Below, one piece after another: positions 1 through 6,555 of a stretch of DNA of 51,168 bases (position 1 is the stretch's first letter; every line of letters starts with the position of its first letter). The position numbers were made by a program, and so were the translations under genes. Under the pieces are notes generated by a model that did no database searches, was not told the origin of the DNA, and saw nothing but the letters and a program-made list of their open reading frames with translations. This stretch comes from DASXRC01 sp036506495 (lineage in GTDB: Bacteria > Actinomycetota > Actinomycetes > Mycobacteriales > Micromonosporaceae), in the NCBI GenBank assembly GCA_036506495.1, contig DASXRQ010000053.1, positions 1-51,168 of the forward strand. The letters run 5' to 3'.

Positions 1-62
1 GCCTCCGTCGCCACCGAGCCCTGCTCGTCGGTGGTTTCGGTGGTCTCGTCGTACTCAGGCAC
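1..62 (-). CDS. nusG: NusG N-terminus (partial, runs off left edge)
   Basis: The minus strand opens with a GTG codon at 62 followed by an acidic, Thr-rich sequence beginning V-P-E-Y-D-E-T-T-E-T-T-D-E-Q. About 20 codons are present before the window ends. Actinobacterial NusG (transcription elongation and antitermination factor that binds RNA polymerase) usually starts with a disordered acidic tail like this, and nusG follows secE in nearly all bacteria. Only 21 bases separate it from the secE stop codon, so the two are probably co-transcribed. The identification rests on position and tail composition, because no NGN or KOW domain is visible in the window. Confidence 0.75.
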   Translation of the reverse strand, partial: MPEYDETTETTDEQGSVATE

Positions 63-83
63 GCTTGCTCACTTCCGTCACTA

Positions 84-467
84 TCATTGGCCGCCGTTGC
101 CGAAAACCCACAGCACGCCCTTGGCGAACCCGTAGTCCAGCACGAGGATCAGGGCCGTCATCGCCGCCACGAACGTGAGGACGACGGCGGTGTAGGTCAG
201 CAACTCCTTGCGGGTCGGCCAGATAACCTTGCGCAGCTCGGCGACGACCTCGCGGACGAACCTGCCAATCCGGGCGAAAACCCCGACCCGCTCGGTCTCC
301 CGGCGTACCCGCGCCGGCCTACGGTCCGCACCGGTCCGGGCGCGGGCACGGGTGGCCGTGCCGCCGCGGCCCGACGGCACCTCGACGTCGTCGTCGACGA
401 TGTCGTCGAACGCGTCGTCGAAGGGCTCGTCCGCGGCGCCCTTGCCACGCCGGTTGCTCTCGGCCAT
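84..467 (-). CDS. secE: Preprotein translocase subunit SecE
   Basis: SecE is a small essential membrane subunit of the SecYEG channel that clamps SecY. The product is about 127 residues: a long charged N-terminal extension typical of actinobacteria (Asp-rich, then Arg-rich), followed by the conserved amphipathic stretch FVREVVAELRKVIWPTRKE and one C-terminal membrane helix. ELRKVxWPTRxE is the family signature. An in-frame ATG at 482 exists, but the ATG at 467 has AGAGGG a few bases upstream and gives the usual MAESNRR-type start, so I chose 467. The gene lies between tRNA-Trp and nusG, as in mycobacteria. Confidence 0.93.
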   Translation of the reverse strand: MAESNRRGKGAADEPFDDAFDDIVDDDVEVPSGRGGTATRARARTGADRRPARVRRETERVGVFARIGRFVREVVAELRKVIWPTRKELLTYTAVVLTFVAAMTALILVLDYGFAKGVLWVFGNGGQ

Positions 468-542
468 CTCGCCCTCTTCCATTGCGGGGTGGTTATGTCA
501 CGCGCCGGCCGCTGCCGATCCGGGGCCATTCGGGCCTAGGCG

Positions 543-615
543 CAGGGGCGACAGGACTCGAACCTGCAACCTGCGGTTTTGGAGACCGCTGCGCTGCCAA
601 TTGCGCCACACCCCT
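543..615 (-). tRNA. tRNA-Trp (anticodon CCA)
   Basis: Read on the minus strand the segment folds as a 73-nt cloverleaf. The acceptor stem is AGGGGTG/CGCCCCT, the D arm lies in GGCGCAATTGGCAGCGC, the anticodon stem GCGGT/ACCGC holds the loop CTCCAAA (anticodon CCA), and the T arm contains GGTTCGAGTCC. The discriminator base is G and CCA is not encoded. It sits directly upstream of secE, a conserved actinobacterial arrangement. Confidence 0.97.
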
Positions 616-722
616 AAGCGGGGTGGCGAGCCCACCCAGGCAAACCTGAGTAGGGGGTACTCACCCCACGGCCGACCAGTGTACGGGTACGGGCAGGCGA
701 TTCCCAACTCGCACCTCCCGCC

Positions 723-1130
723 TCAGGCGCGCCGCACGGTGGCCCGCGCCTGGGCCAGTACCTTCTCGCCGTTGCAGGTCGCGGTCAGGTCGAGGCGGGT
801 CAACCCATCCTCGCCGACCTCCCGGACGACCGCGGTCACCTCGATCTCCGCGCCCGCGTCGTCGTCGGGCACCACCACCGGCTTGGTGAACCGCACGCCG
901 TAGTCGACGACCGCGTCCGGCCGGCCGGCCCAGGTGGTGACCGCCCGACCGACGAGCGCCATGGTCAGCATCCCGTGCGCGATCACGCCGGGCAGCCCGA
1001 CCTTGGTCGCGATTCGGTCGCTCCAGTGGATCGGGTTGAAGTCGCCGGAGGCACCGGCGTACCGGACCAGGTCGGCGCGCGTGACCCGGAACGTCTGTGC
1101 GGGCAGCCTGGTGCCGATCTCTAGAGTCAT
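723..1130 (-). CDS. hadB: MaoC-like (3R)-hydroxyacyl dehydratase, HadB type
   Basis: This 135-residue hot-dog-fold protein carries the hydratase-2 catalytic motif: Asp30 and His35 in GDFNPIHWSD, followed by GVIAHGMLTMAL. Such subunits dehydrate (3R)-hydroxyacyl-ACP or -CoA. In mycobacteria HadB is the catalytic partner of HadA in the fatty-acid elongation (FAS-II) cycle. The start ATG overlaps the stop of the upstream hadA-like gene by one base (TGATG), which implies translational coupling and a heterodimer. No hadC-like gene lies between it and tRNA-Trp, unlike in mycobacteria. The substrate in a lineage without mycolic acids is unknown, so the symbol is by homology and position. Confidence 0.85.
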   Translation of the reverse strand: MTLEIGTRLPAQTFRVTRADLVRYAGASGDFNPIHWSDRIATKVGLPGVIAHGMLTMALVGRAVTTWAGRPDAVVDYGVRFTKPVVVPDDDAGAEIEVTAVVREVGEDGLTRLDLTATCNGEKVLAQARATVRRA

Positions 1131-1576
1131 CAGCTATCCCCCCGCGCCACGAGCTTCGACCAGACGGTGACCACGGGCTCGCCGGCCGTGGTGCTGACCT
1201 CCGTGCGCGTCGTGAGAAAGTCGTGCCCGCCGCGCGAGGTCACCTCCTCGACCGAGTGGACGCAGACGAGCTCGTCGCCGGCGACCACCGGCCGGGCGTA
1301 CGCGAAGCGCTGGTCGCCGTGCACCACGCGGCTGTAGTCCAGGCCGAGCGCCGGGTCCTCGACCAGCTGCCGGCTGGCGGAGATCCACAGCAGCACGGGG
1401 AACGTCGGTGGCGCCACGACGTCGGGATGGCCGAGCGCCCGTGCCGCATCGGGGTCGTGGTACGCCGCGTCGGTCGCCCCGATCGCGGCCGCGAACTCGC
1501 GGATCTTTTCGCGCCCCACCCGGTACGGGGCGGTCGGCGGATATGTCCGGCCGACGAAGGACGGGTCCAACGGCAT
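1130..1576 (-). CDS. hadA: MaoC N-terminal-like dehydratase, HadA type
   Basis: The product has 148 residues and the FAS1-type dehydratase N-terminal hot-dog fold: MPLDPSFVGRTYPPTAPYRVGREKIREFA, then VVAPPTFPVLLW and VHGDQRFAYARPVVAGDEL. It lacks the Asp-His catalytic pair seen in its neighbour, as expected for the substrate-binding HadA-type subunit of a HadAB heterodimer. It lies downstream of rpmG and is coupled to the hadB-like gene through a one-base stop/start overlap. The order rpmG, hadA, hadB, tRNA-Trp, secE, nusG is a recognised actinobacterial layout. Confidence 0.85.
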   Translation of the reverse strand: MPLDPSFVGRTYPPTAPYRVGREKIREFAAAIGATDAAYHDPDAARALGHPDVVAPPTFPVLLWISASRQLVEDPALGLDYSRVVHGDQRFAYARPVVAGDELVCVHSVEEVTSRGGHDFLTTRTEVSTTAGEPVVTVWSKLVARGDS

Positions 1577-1699
1577 GCGCCGAGGGTATCGGGAGACAAC
1601 GGCGATACGAGGAGAGCCGATTCGGAATCCGGGTCGATCTCCGTCCCGGTCTACCGGGCCGCAACTAGGTCGAATGCTGAGCCGGAGAAGCGCCGGAGC

Positions 1700-1867
1700 T
1701 CAGCGCGTCTCGCGGTGCAGGGTGTGCTTGCCCTGACGCGGACAGAACTTCTTCAGCTCCAGGCGGTCCGGGTCGTTACGGCGGTTCTTGCGCGTGATGT
1801 AGTTGCGTTCCTTGCACTCCGTACACGCCAAAGTGATCTTCGGACGAACGTCGGTCGCCTTAGCCAC
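1700..1867 (-). CDS. rpmG: 50S ribosomal protein L33
   Basis: A 55-codon gene starts with GTG at 1867 and encodes a protein beginning MAKATDVRPKITLACTEC and ending in HRETR. The core TRKNRRNDPDRLELKKFCP is diagnostic of L33. The zinc-ribbon form should have two Cys pairs. Here Cys15, Cys18 and Cys42 are present but the fourth position is Gln45 (CPRQGKH), so zinc binding may be weakened or lost. The gene lies downstream of the Thr and Met tRNA genes and upstream of hadA, consistent with one translation-related transcription unit on this strand. Confidence 0.96.
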   Translation of the reverse strand: MAKATDVRPKITLACTECKERNYITRKNRRNDPDRLELKKFCPRQGKHTLHRETR

Positions 1868-2011
1868 GGCGGAGTGCCTTCCTCGCGGGTCTCGAGCGGG
1901 TCGTCACCGCCGAGCTCATGAACGGACAATACGGTGTACCAGCGTAGATTGTCTCTCCGCGGGCACGCAAAGCGGGCGCCTGTGGCGCCCGTAACGGCCG
2001 GTTGGCCGTGG

Positions 2012-2084
2012 TAGCGGTGGCCGGACTTGAACCGGCGACACAGCGATTATGAGCCGCTTGCTCTGCCAACTGAGCTACACCGCC
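2012..2084 (-). tRNA. tRNA-Met (anticodon CAT), 3' CCA encoded
   Basis: The minus-strand cloverleaf starts GGCGGTGTAGCTCAGTTGG and has the anticodon loop CTCATAA (CAT) and a T arm with GGTTCAAGTCC. The acceptor GGCGGTG pairs with CACCGCT (first pair G-U), the discriminator is A, and the next three bases at 2011-2009 read CCA. The first acceptor position is paired, unlike a typical initiator tRNA, so it is probably the elongator tRNA-Met. Confidence 0.96.
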
Positions 2085-2112
2085 GCGTCGGGCCTGTGCC
2101 GAACCCGGCTTG

Positions 2113-2185
2113 AGCCCCCTTACGGAATCGAACCGTAGACCTTCTCCTTACCATGGAGACGCTCTGCCGACTGAGCTAAGGGGGC
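2113..2185 (-). tRNA. tRNA-Thr (anticodon GGT)
   Basis: The 73-nt minus-strand cloverleaf has acceptor GCCCCCT/AGGGGGC with discriminator T, D arm TAGCTCAGTCGGCAGAGC, anticodon stem TCTCC/GGAGA around loop ATGGTAA (anticodon GGT), and T arm CGGTTCGATTCCG. It lies 28 bases upstream of tRNA-Met on the same strand, so the two are probably one transcript. Confidence 0.97.
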
Positions 2186-2275
2186 GTGCGCGATCTCCCT
2201 GGGGATGCGCACGGGTAAGCGTACACGGCGCCGTTCAGCGGGTGAAATCGGATCGTTCGCCACCACAGGCGCGGT

Positions 2276-4816
2276 TCAGGGCACCGCGCGCAGGCGGCGA
2301 ACCTCGCCGGTCGGCGTCGGCTCCGCCTCCGTCTGTGCGCCGAACCAGGCCTCCAGACGCTCGTACGGCAGGGGACGGCTGAACAGGAAGCCCTGCCCGA
2401 TGTCGCAGCCGATCTCTTCCAGCAGCTCCAGCGTGAGCTCGCTCTCGACACCCTCCGCCACGACGGTCAGACCGAAGTGGCGGGCCAGGTCGACCACCGC
2501 GCGCACGATCGCGAGATCGCCCGGGTCCGTCGCCATGCCCTGTACGAAGGTCCGGTCGATCTTCACTTCGTCGACCGGCAGTCGGCGCAGGTACGACAGC
2601 GACGAGTAACCGGTGCCGAAGTCGTCCACGGCGAGCCGTACGCCCATGTCGTGCAGCCGGCGGAGGGTCGGCATCGGGCGGTCGGTCTCGGCGAGGACGC
2701 CGTCCTCAGTGATCTCGAACATCACCCGCTCGGGCTTGACCGCGTGCTTGGCGAGCATCCGCTCGAGCCGGGCCGGGAACTCGGGGTCGAGGAGCGTACG
2801 CGGGGACAGGTTGACCGCGACCGAGAGCGGACGGCCGGCGTCGGACCATTGGCGGCAGCGTCGGAGCGCCTCCTCGAGCACGGCCTCGGTGAGCCTGCCG
2901 AGCTGACCCGTGTGCTCGGCGACGGCGACGAAGTCCTCGGGCGCGACCGGTCCGTGCGTGGGGTGCTCCCACCGGGCAAGGCACTCCACCCCGACGAGCC
3001 GCCGATCGGGCAATGAGACCTTGGGTTGGAAGTAGACCTCCAGCTCATCGTTGTCGAGCGCCCGGCGCAGATCCCCGGCGAGACCCAGGCGACGCACCGA
3101 CCGCGACTCGAGGCCGAGGTTGAACAGCTGTACGCCGGACGAGACCGACTTCGCGGCGTGCGTCGCCAGGTCCGCCCGTTGGAGCAGGGCGGCCGCGTCG
3201 GTGCCGTGGTCGGGGTGCACCGCCACGCCGACCGCGGTGTCCACGTCCAGCGTCAGCGTGTCGAACACCATCGGGTTGTGCAGTCGCTCGCGCAACTCCA
3301 CGGCGGCACTCACGGCGCCGTCGGCGCCGTCCGCGCGGAGCAGCACGGCGAACTCGTCACCGCCGACCCGGCCCACCAGAGCGGCCGGCGGCGCGAGCGT
3401 CCGCAGGCGCCGGGCCACCTCGGCGAGCAGCTTGTCCCCGGCCGCGAAGCCCAGCGACTCGTTGACGTCCCGCAGACCGTCCACATCGAACAGCAGCACG
3501 GCGACGACCTCGCCGGGCGCGCGTACGCCGACCGACTCCTCGAGCGCGGCGCTCAGCTGCCGGCGATTGGGCAGCCCGGTAAGCGAGTCGTGCGTGGCGT
3601 CGAACCGCAGGCGGTCCACCAACCGAGAGTTCTCGACCGCGACGGCCGCGTGCGCGGCGACCGTCTCGAGCAGGCGTACGTCCGCCAACTCGAAGTTGAT
3701 TCCATCGCCGAGCCGGCCCGCAACTTCAAGCGTGCCGATCACCGCGCCACCGGAGCGGAGGGGGACGACGATGGCGTCCGTGGGGCCGCGCTGGCCGCGA
3801 AGCTCCTCACGGAGATACGCGTCGTCCAGGGGTGCCTCGAGTCCCGGACCGATCGCAACTGTGCTGCCACGCTCGATCGCGGCCCGGCGGAGGCTGTCGG
3901 GGGTCGCCACGATGTCGAGCAGTCCTTGATCGTCAAACCGAGCCGAGAGCAGGACCTCGGGATGGCGGCCCTGGGCGGGCAGCCACAGTGTGGCGTACTC
4001 GGCCTGCATGAGGTCCCGCACCCTGGTGAGCAGGACGTCGGTGATCGAGCCGTCGCGCTGAGCCTCACGCAGCGCCCCGGTCAGGGCGTACATCTCGGTC
4101 AGGGACCTGTGCTGGCGCTGGAACTGGCTGTACGAGCGGTAGCCCATCACGAAGACGGCCATGAGTACGGCCAGCAGCAGCACGGCCCACGCGCTCTGCC
4201 ACAAAACCAGCAGAACGACGAGGCCGAGCGTGATGTTCACGGCGCTGATCGCGAACACCGAGGTGAACTGCCGAACGAGATCGTGACCGGTCGGCCGTCC
4301 CTGCACGAGGGTAATGACCCCGACCACCGACGCGAAGGTCACCAAGAGACTGGTGGCCGCCGCCAGCGCGAGGATGAGCCAGGCCTTCGGATCCCTCTCG
4401 TTAGGCGAGCCAATACCGGTGACGACGAGGCTCGCGCAGGCCGTCGCCGCGGTGATGCTCGCGACGTTGAACCAGAGCTTGACCGCCGACTGGCTGCGCC
4501 GACCGCGGACGATCAAGGACGCCGTCCCACGCACGAGGACCAGGACCATCGGCGACAGGTAGAACAGCCCCAGCACCAGAGGGATCTCGCCCAGGCTCGC
4601 CGAGAAGCCCTGGCGGCGGATCTCGAACCGGAGAATGGTCGCCTCGGCGGCGGCGAAAAGCAGCACGTAGAGAGGCGCCCACAACCAGTGGCGCACCGGT
4701 ATCGGATGGCCGTACTGGACCCCGAACGTGAGCAGCACGGCCACGAGGGCGAGCGGTCCGGTGACGAGCCACGCGAGCTGCGAGGATCGCCGCACGCCAA
4801 AACGAGCCCTGGCCAC
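2276..4816 (-). CDS. Membrane GAF-GGDEF-EAL cyclic-di-GMP protein
   Basis: This 846-residue protein makes and/or degrades c-di-GMP. Residues 1-225 hold several membrane helices. A GAF-like sensor follows (about 245-400), then a diguanylate cyclase domain with an intact GGDEF motif at 485-489, then a phosphodiesterase domain (about 575-830). The latter carries the EAL-type signature as ECLARWEHP plus DDFGTGYSSL, EVKIDRTFV and EGVE. Both active sites look intact apart from the Ala-to-Cys change in EAL, so the protein may be bifunctional or switch between activities. The start is GTG with AAGGAG five bases upstream. It follows a 68-codon secreted-peptide gene by 41 bases on the same strand, so the two may form an operon. 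Confidence 0.93.
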   Translation of the reverse strand: MARARFGVRRSSQLAWLVTGPLALVAVLLTFGVQYGHPIPVRHWLWAPLYVLLFAAAEATILRFEIRRQGFSASLGEIPLVLGLFYLSPMVLVLVRGTASLIVRGRRSQSAVKLWFNVASITAATACASLVVTGIGSPNERDPKAWLILALAAATSLLVTFASVVGVITLVQGRPTGHDLVRQFTSVFAISAVNITLGLVVLLVLWQSAWAVLLLAVLMAVFVMGYRSYSQFQRQHRSLTEMYALTGALREAQRDGSITDVLLTRVRDLMQAEYATLWLPAQGRHPEVLLSARFDDQGLLDIVATPDSLRRAAIERGSTVAIGPGLEAPLDDAYLREELRGQRGPTDAIVVPLRSGGAVIGTLEVAGRLGDGINFELADVRLLETVAAHAAVAVENSRLVDRLRFDATHDSLTGLPNRRQLSAALEESVGVRAPGEVVAVLLFDVDGLRDVNESLGFAAGDKLLAEVARRLRTLAPPAALVGRVGGDEFAVLLRADGADGAVSAAVELRERLHNPMVFDTLTLDVDTAVGVAVHPDHGTDAAALLQRADLATHAAKSVSSGVQLFNLGLESRSVRRLGLAGDLRRALDNDELEVYFQPKVSLPDRRLVGVECLARWEHPTHGPVAPEDFVAVAEHTGQLGRLTEAVLEEALRRCRQWSDAGRPLSVAVNLSPRTLLDPEFPARLERMLAKHAVKPERVMFEITEDGVLAETDRPMPTLRRLHDMGVRLAVDDFGTGYSSLSYLRRLPVDEVKIDRTFVQGMATDPGDLAIVRAVVDLARHFGLTVVAEGVESELTLELLEEIGCDIGQGFLFSRPLPYERLEAWFGAQTEAEPTPTGEVRRLRAVP

Positions 4817-4857
4817 GCGTGCTCCTTAGGAAGCGCTCCTGAAGGAAGCGGCGGAGG

Positions 4858-5064
4858 TTACTCCCAGCCCACTTCTTGCGCGAAGGCCGCGGCGCCGACG
4901 ACGCCTTGGCCCACGGGCGCCACGATGGCTGGGGCGCTGGGAGTCGGGGACTCCCAGCCGACTTCTGCCTGGGCGGTGGCAGCCCCGAGTGCGGCGGCGC
5001 CGAAGCCGAGCACGAGGACGACGGCAGCCCGCCTGGCCCAGCGGCCTAGCTTGGTTGCACGCAC
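4858..5064 (-). CDS. Small secreted peptide with duplicated EVGWE motif
   Basis: This 68-residue protein has a basic start (MRATKLGRWARRA), a hydrophobic core and an Ala-x-Ala site (TAQA before Glu34), a classical signal peptide. The predicted mature peptide is only about 35 residues. It begins with EVGWE and ends with EVGWE, both preceded by Ala-Gln, and its interior is rich in Pro, Ala and Val with no cysteines. At DNA level the two motifs are a 17-bp direct repeat with one mismatch (4860-4876 and 4950-4966). I do not recognise the family. The next gene downstream on this strand is the membrane GGDEF-EAL protein, so a signalling or envelope role is possible but is inference. Confidence 0.7.
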   Translation of the reverse strand: MRATKLGRWARRAAVVLVLGFGAAALGAATAQAEVGWESPTPSAPAIVAPVGQGVVGAAAFAQEVGWE

Positions 5065-5241
5065 ATTGGCTCCTATCAGTTCGCATCGGCGACGGACGAC
5101 GAGGGGCTATATGGATCGTGCCACACAAAACAAGCGCAGCCAAACCCCCCGGGGTCGGCTGGCCTCGTCCGCTGGAGTCTATCCGGTTGGGTGCTGATTT
5201 GCCGGGCAACGCCCGGCGTGCCGGCAATCGGTGATACGTGC

Positions 5242-5288
5242 AATCTTGGAGAGTTTCCGTTAAGCCGCGACGGAAACTCTCCAAGATT
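5242..5288. terminator. 19-bp inverted repeat with 9-nt loop
   Basis: The arms 5242-5260 and 5270-5288 are perfectly complementary over 19 bases (AATCTTGGAGAGTTTCCGT and its reverse complement), with a 9-base loop. The hairpin lies just past the 3' end of tRNA-Tyr on the minus strand and upstream of the small secreted-peptide gene. It could be an intrinsic terminator without a U-tract, a type often seen in actinobacteria. It resembles the other GATCTTGG/GATCTAGG-type palindromes in this window and may be a member of a repeat family. Confidence 0.7.
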
Positions 5289-5308
5289 TCAAGGCCCAGA
5301 TACTGCTG

Positions 5309-5389
5309 TGGCGGGTGGTGGATTCGAACCACCGAAGCTTTCGCGACGGTTTTACAGACCGCTCCCTTTGGCCGCTCGGGCAACCCGCC
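5309..5389 (-). tRNA. tRNA-Tyr (anticodon GTA)
   Basis: This 81-nt minus-strand tRNA has the long variable arm expected for tyrosine. It starts GGCGGGTTGCCCGAGCGGCC, has anticodon loop CTGTAAA (GTA) and T arm GGTTCGAATCC, acceptor GGCGGGT/ACCCGCC and discriminator A. It is divergent from the yajQ-like gene. Confidence 0.97.
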
Positions 5390-5513
5390 AAAGGCGCGCC
5401 GCCGCGGCTCGGCGCGGCGACGACAGCAAGGATAGCGGGAAGCCCGGCAACGCCTACAACCGGGTAGCGTCGGCACATCGCGCCCATTACACCGAGACCG
5501 CAGGAGCATGCTC

Positions 5514-6008
5514 ATGGCAGCGAACCCGTCGTTCGACATTGTCAGCAAGGTCGACCGGCAGGAGATCGACAATGCCCTCCGGCAGGCCGAGAAGGAGATC
5601 AGCACACGCTTCGACTTCCGCGGCACGGGCGCCCAGATCGCCTGGTCCGGTGAGGACGGCGTGAGCCTCTCGGCCGAGACCGAAGATCGGGTCAAGGCTG
5701 CCCTCGATGTGTTCAAGGAGAAGCTGGTCAAGCGCAGCATCTCATTGAAGGCACTGGACGCGGGTGAGCCGAAGCCGTCCGGGAAGACCCACCGGATCGA
5801 ATGCAAGATCATTCAGGGTATCGACTCGGATAAGGCCCGGGTCATCAGCAAGAAGATCCGCGACGACGGCCCAAAGGGCGTGCAGGCCCAGATCCAGGGC
5901 GACCAGCTGCGCGTGACCGGCAAGAAGAAGGACGACCTGCAGGCCGTGATCTCCATGCTGAGGCAGGAGGACTTCGGCATCGCGCTGCAGTTCACCAACT
6001 ACCGCTGA
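5514..6008 (+). CDS. yajQ: YajQ-family nucleotide-binding protein
   Basis: The 164-residue protein begins MAANPSFDIVSKVDRQEIDN and ends EDFGIALQFTNYR, which are YajQ/UPF0234 hallmarks. It contains the repeated RNP-like segments EISTRFDFRGTGAQI and the HRIECKIIQGIDSDKARVISKKIRD stretch. Members bind c-di-GMP in Xanthomonas and have been linked to RNA and ribosome interactions elsewhere. The second of two in-frame ATGs (5514) lies seven bases after AGGAG, whereas the first (5508) is too close, so 5514 is chosen. It is transcribed divergently from tRNA-Tyr, about 700 bases from the GGDEF-EAL gene, which makes a local c-di-GMP link plausible but unproven. Confidence 0.95.
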   Translation: MAANPSFDIVSKVDRQEIDNALRQAEKEISTRFDFRGTGAQIAWSGEDGVSLSAETEDRVKAALDVFKEKLVKRSISLKALDAGEPKPSGKTHRIECKIIQGIDSDKARVISKKIRDDGPKGVQAQIQGDQLRVTGKKKDDLQAVISMLRQEDFGIALQFTNYR

Positions 6009-6021
6009 CGAAAGCCCGGCG

Positions 6022-6495
6022 CTACTCCGCGCGTACGCCGGAAAGCCGGTCGACCACGCGCTGGCTGAAGGCGGCGAGTGCGTCGATCTCGTCCGCGGTC
6101 AGCACGTCGATGAGATGGCGGCGCACGGACGTCACGTGCCCAGGCGCGGCCGCCACGATCGCGTTCCAGCCCGCGTTGGTCAGCGCGACCACCGATCCGC
6201 GAGCGTCGTCCGAGCACTCCTCGCGCCGGACCAGCCCGCGCTGCTCCATGCGGGTGATGTGGTGCGAGAGCCGGCTCTTCGACCAGAGCATCTGCGACGC
6301 GAGCTCGCTGAGCCGCATCTTTCGACCCTCGGTCTCGGACAGACCTGAGAGCACGTCGTAGTCGGCCTCCGACAGGCCGCTCTCACGCAGCAGGTCGCGG
6401 CCCAACTGCAGGTCGAGGAGGGTACGCATCCGTCGGTAGCCGCGCCAGGCGCGGTCCTCCCGCTTGGTCAGCCACCTCGGTTCGCCCACGGGCAC
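6022..6495 (-). CDS. MarR-family transcriptional regulator
   Basis: This 157-residue winged-helix protein has the MarR recognition region LRLSELASQMLWSKSRLSHHITRMEQRGLVRRE followed by the wing (CSDDARGSVVALTNAG). MarR proteins are dimeric repressors relieved by small ligands. It is divergent from a YczE-like membrane gene. The 51-base gap holds two copies of a 17-bp operator-like sequence, one just upstream of this gene and one over the start of the neighbour. Negative control of itself and of the membrane protein/flavin reductase unit is therefore the natural model. The start is GTG at 6495. The ligand cannot be told. Confidence 0.93.
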   Translation of the reverse strand: MPVGEPRWLTKREDRAWRGYRRMRTLLDLQLGRDLLRESGLSEADYDVLSGLSETEGRKMRLSELASQMLWSKSRLSHHITRMEQRGLVRREECSDDARGSVVALTNAGWNAIVAAAPGHVTSVRRHLIDVLTADEIDALAAFSQRVVDRLSGVRAE

Positions 6496-6509
6496 CAGGG
6501 TACAAGAGA

Positions 6510-6555
6510 GGTTGACGTGTCACCAACCTCGAGCTAGTTTGGTGACATGTCAACC
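6510..6555 (+). promoter_or_regulatory. Paired MarR operator overlapping a leaderless promoter
   Basis: Two 17-bp arms, 6510-6526 (GGTTGACGTGTCACCAA) and 6539-6555 (reverse complement GGTTGACATGTCACCAA), match at 16 of 17 positions, and each contains the palindrome TGACrTGTCA. On the plus strand a promoter-like TTGACG (6512-6517), a 17-base spacer and TAGTTT (6535-6540) end six bases before the ATG at 6547, so the mRNA would begin at or next to its start codon. Arm 1 overlaps the -35 and arm 2 covers the ATG. Binding of the divergent MarR protein would block transcription. Confidence 0.7.

Noticed and set aside
616..722. Two short inverted repeats (GGGTGG/CCACCC and TGAGTA/TACTCA) between hadB and tRNA-Trp
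   Set aside because: Stems are only 6 bp and similar ones arise by chance at this GC content; not enough to call a terminator.
3026..5197. Long plus-strand open frame (over 700 codons) antisense to the GGDEF-EAL gene
   Set aside because: Its product is His/Arg/Gln/Glu-rich with no domain, as expected for the antisense of a GC-rich gene. The minus-strand protein has complete motifs.
4826..5812. Minus-strand open frame spanning the secreted peptide, tRNA-Tyr and part of yajQ
   Set aside because: It crosses a tRNA gene and a strong hairpin and reads through real genes in other frames.
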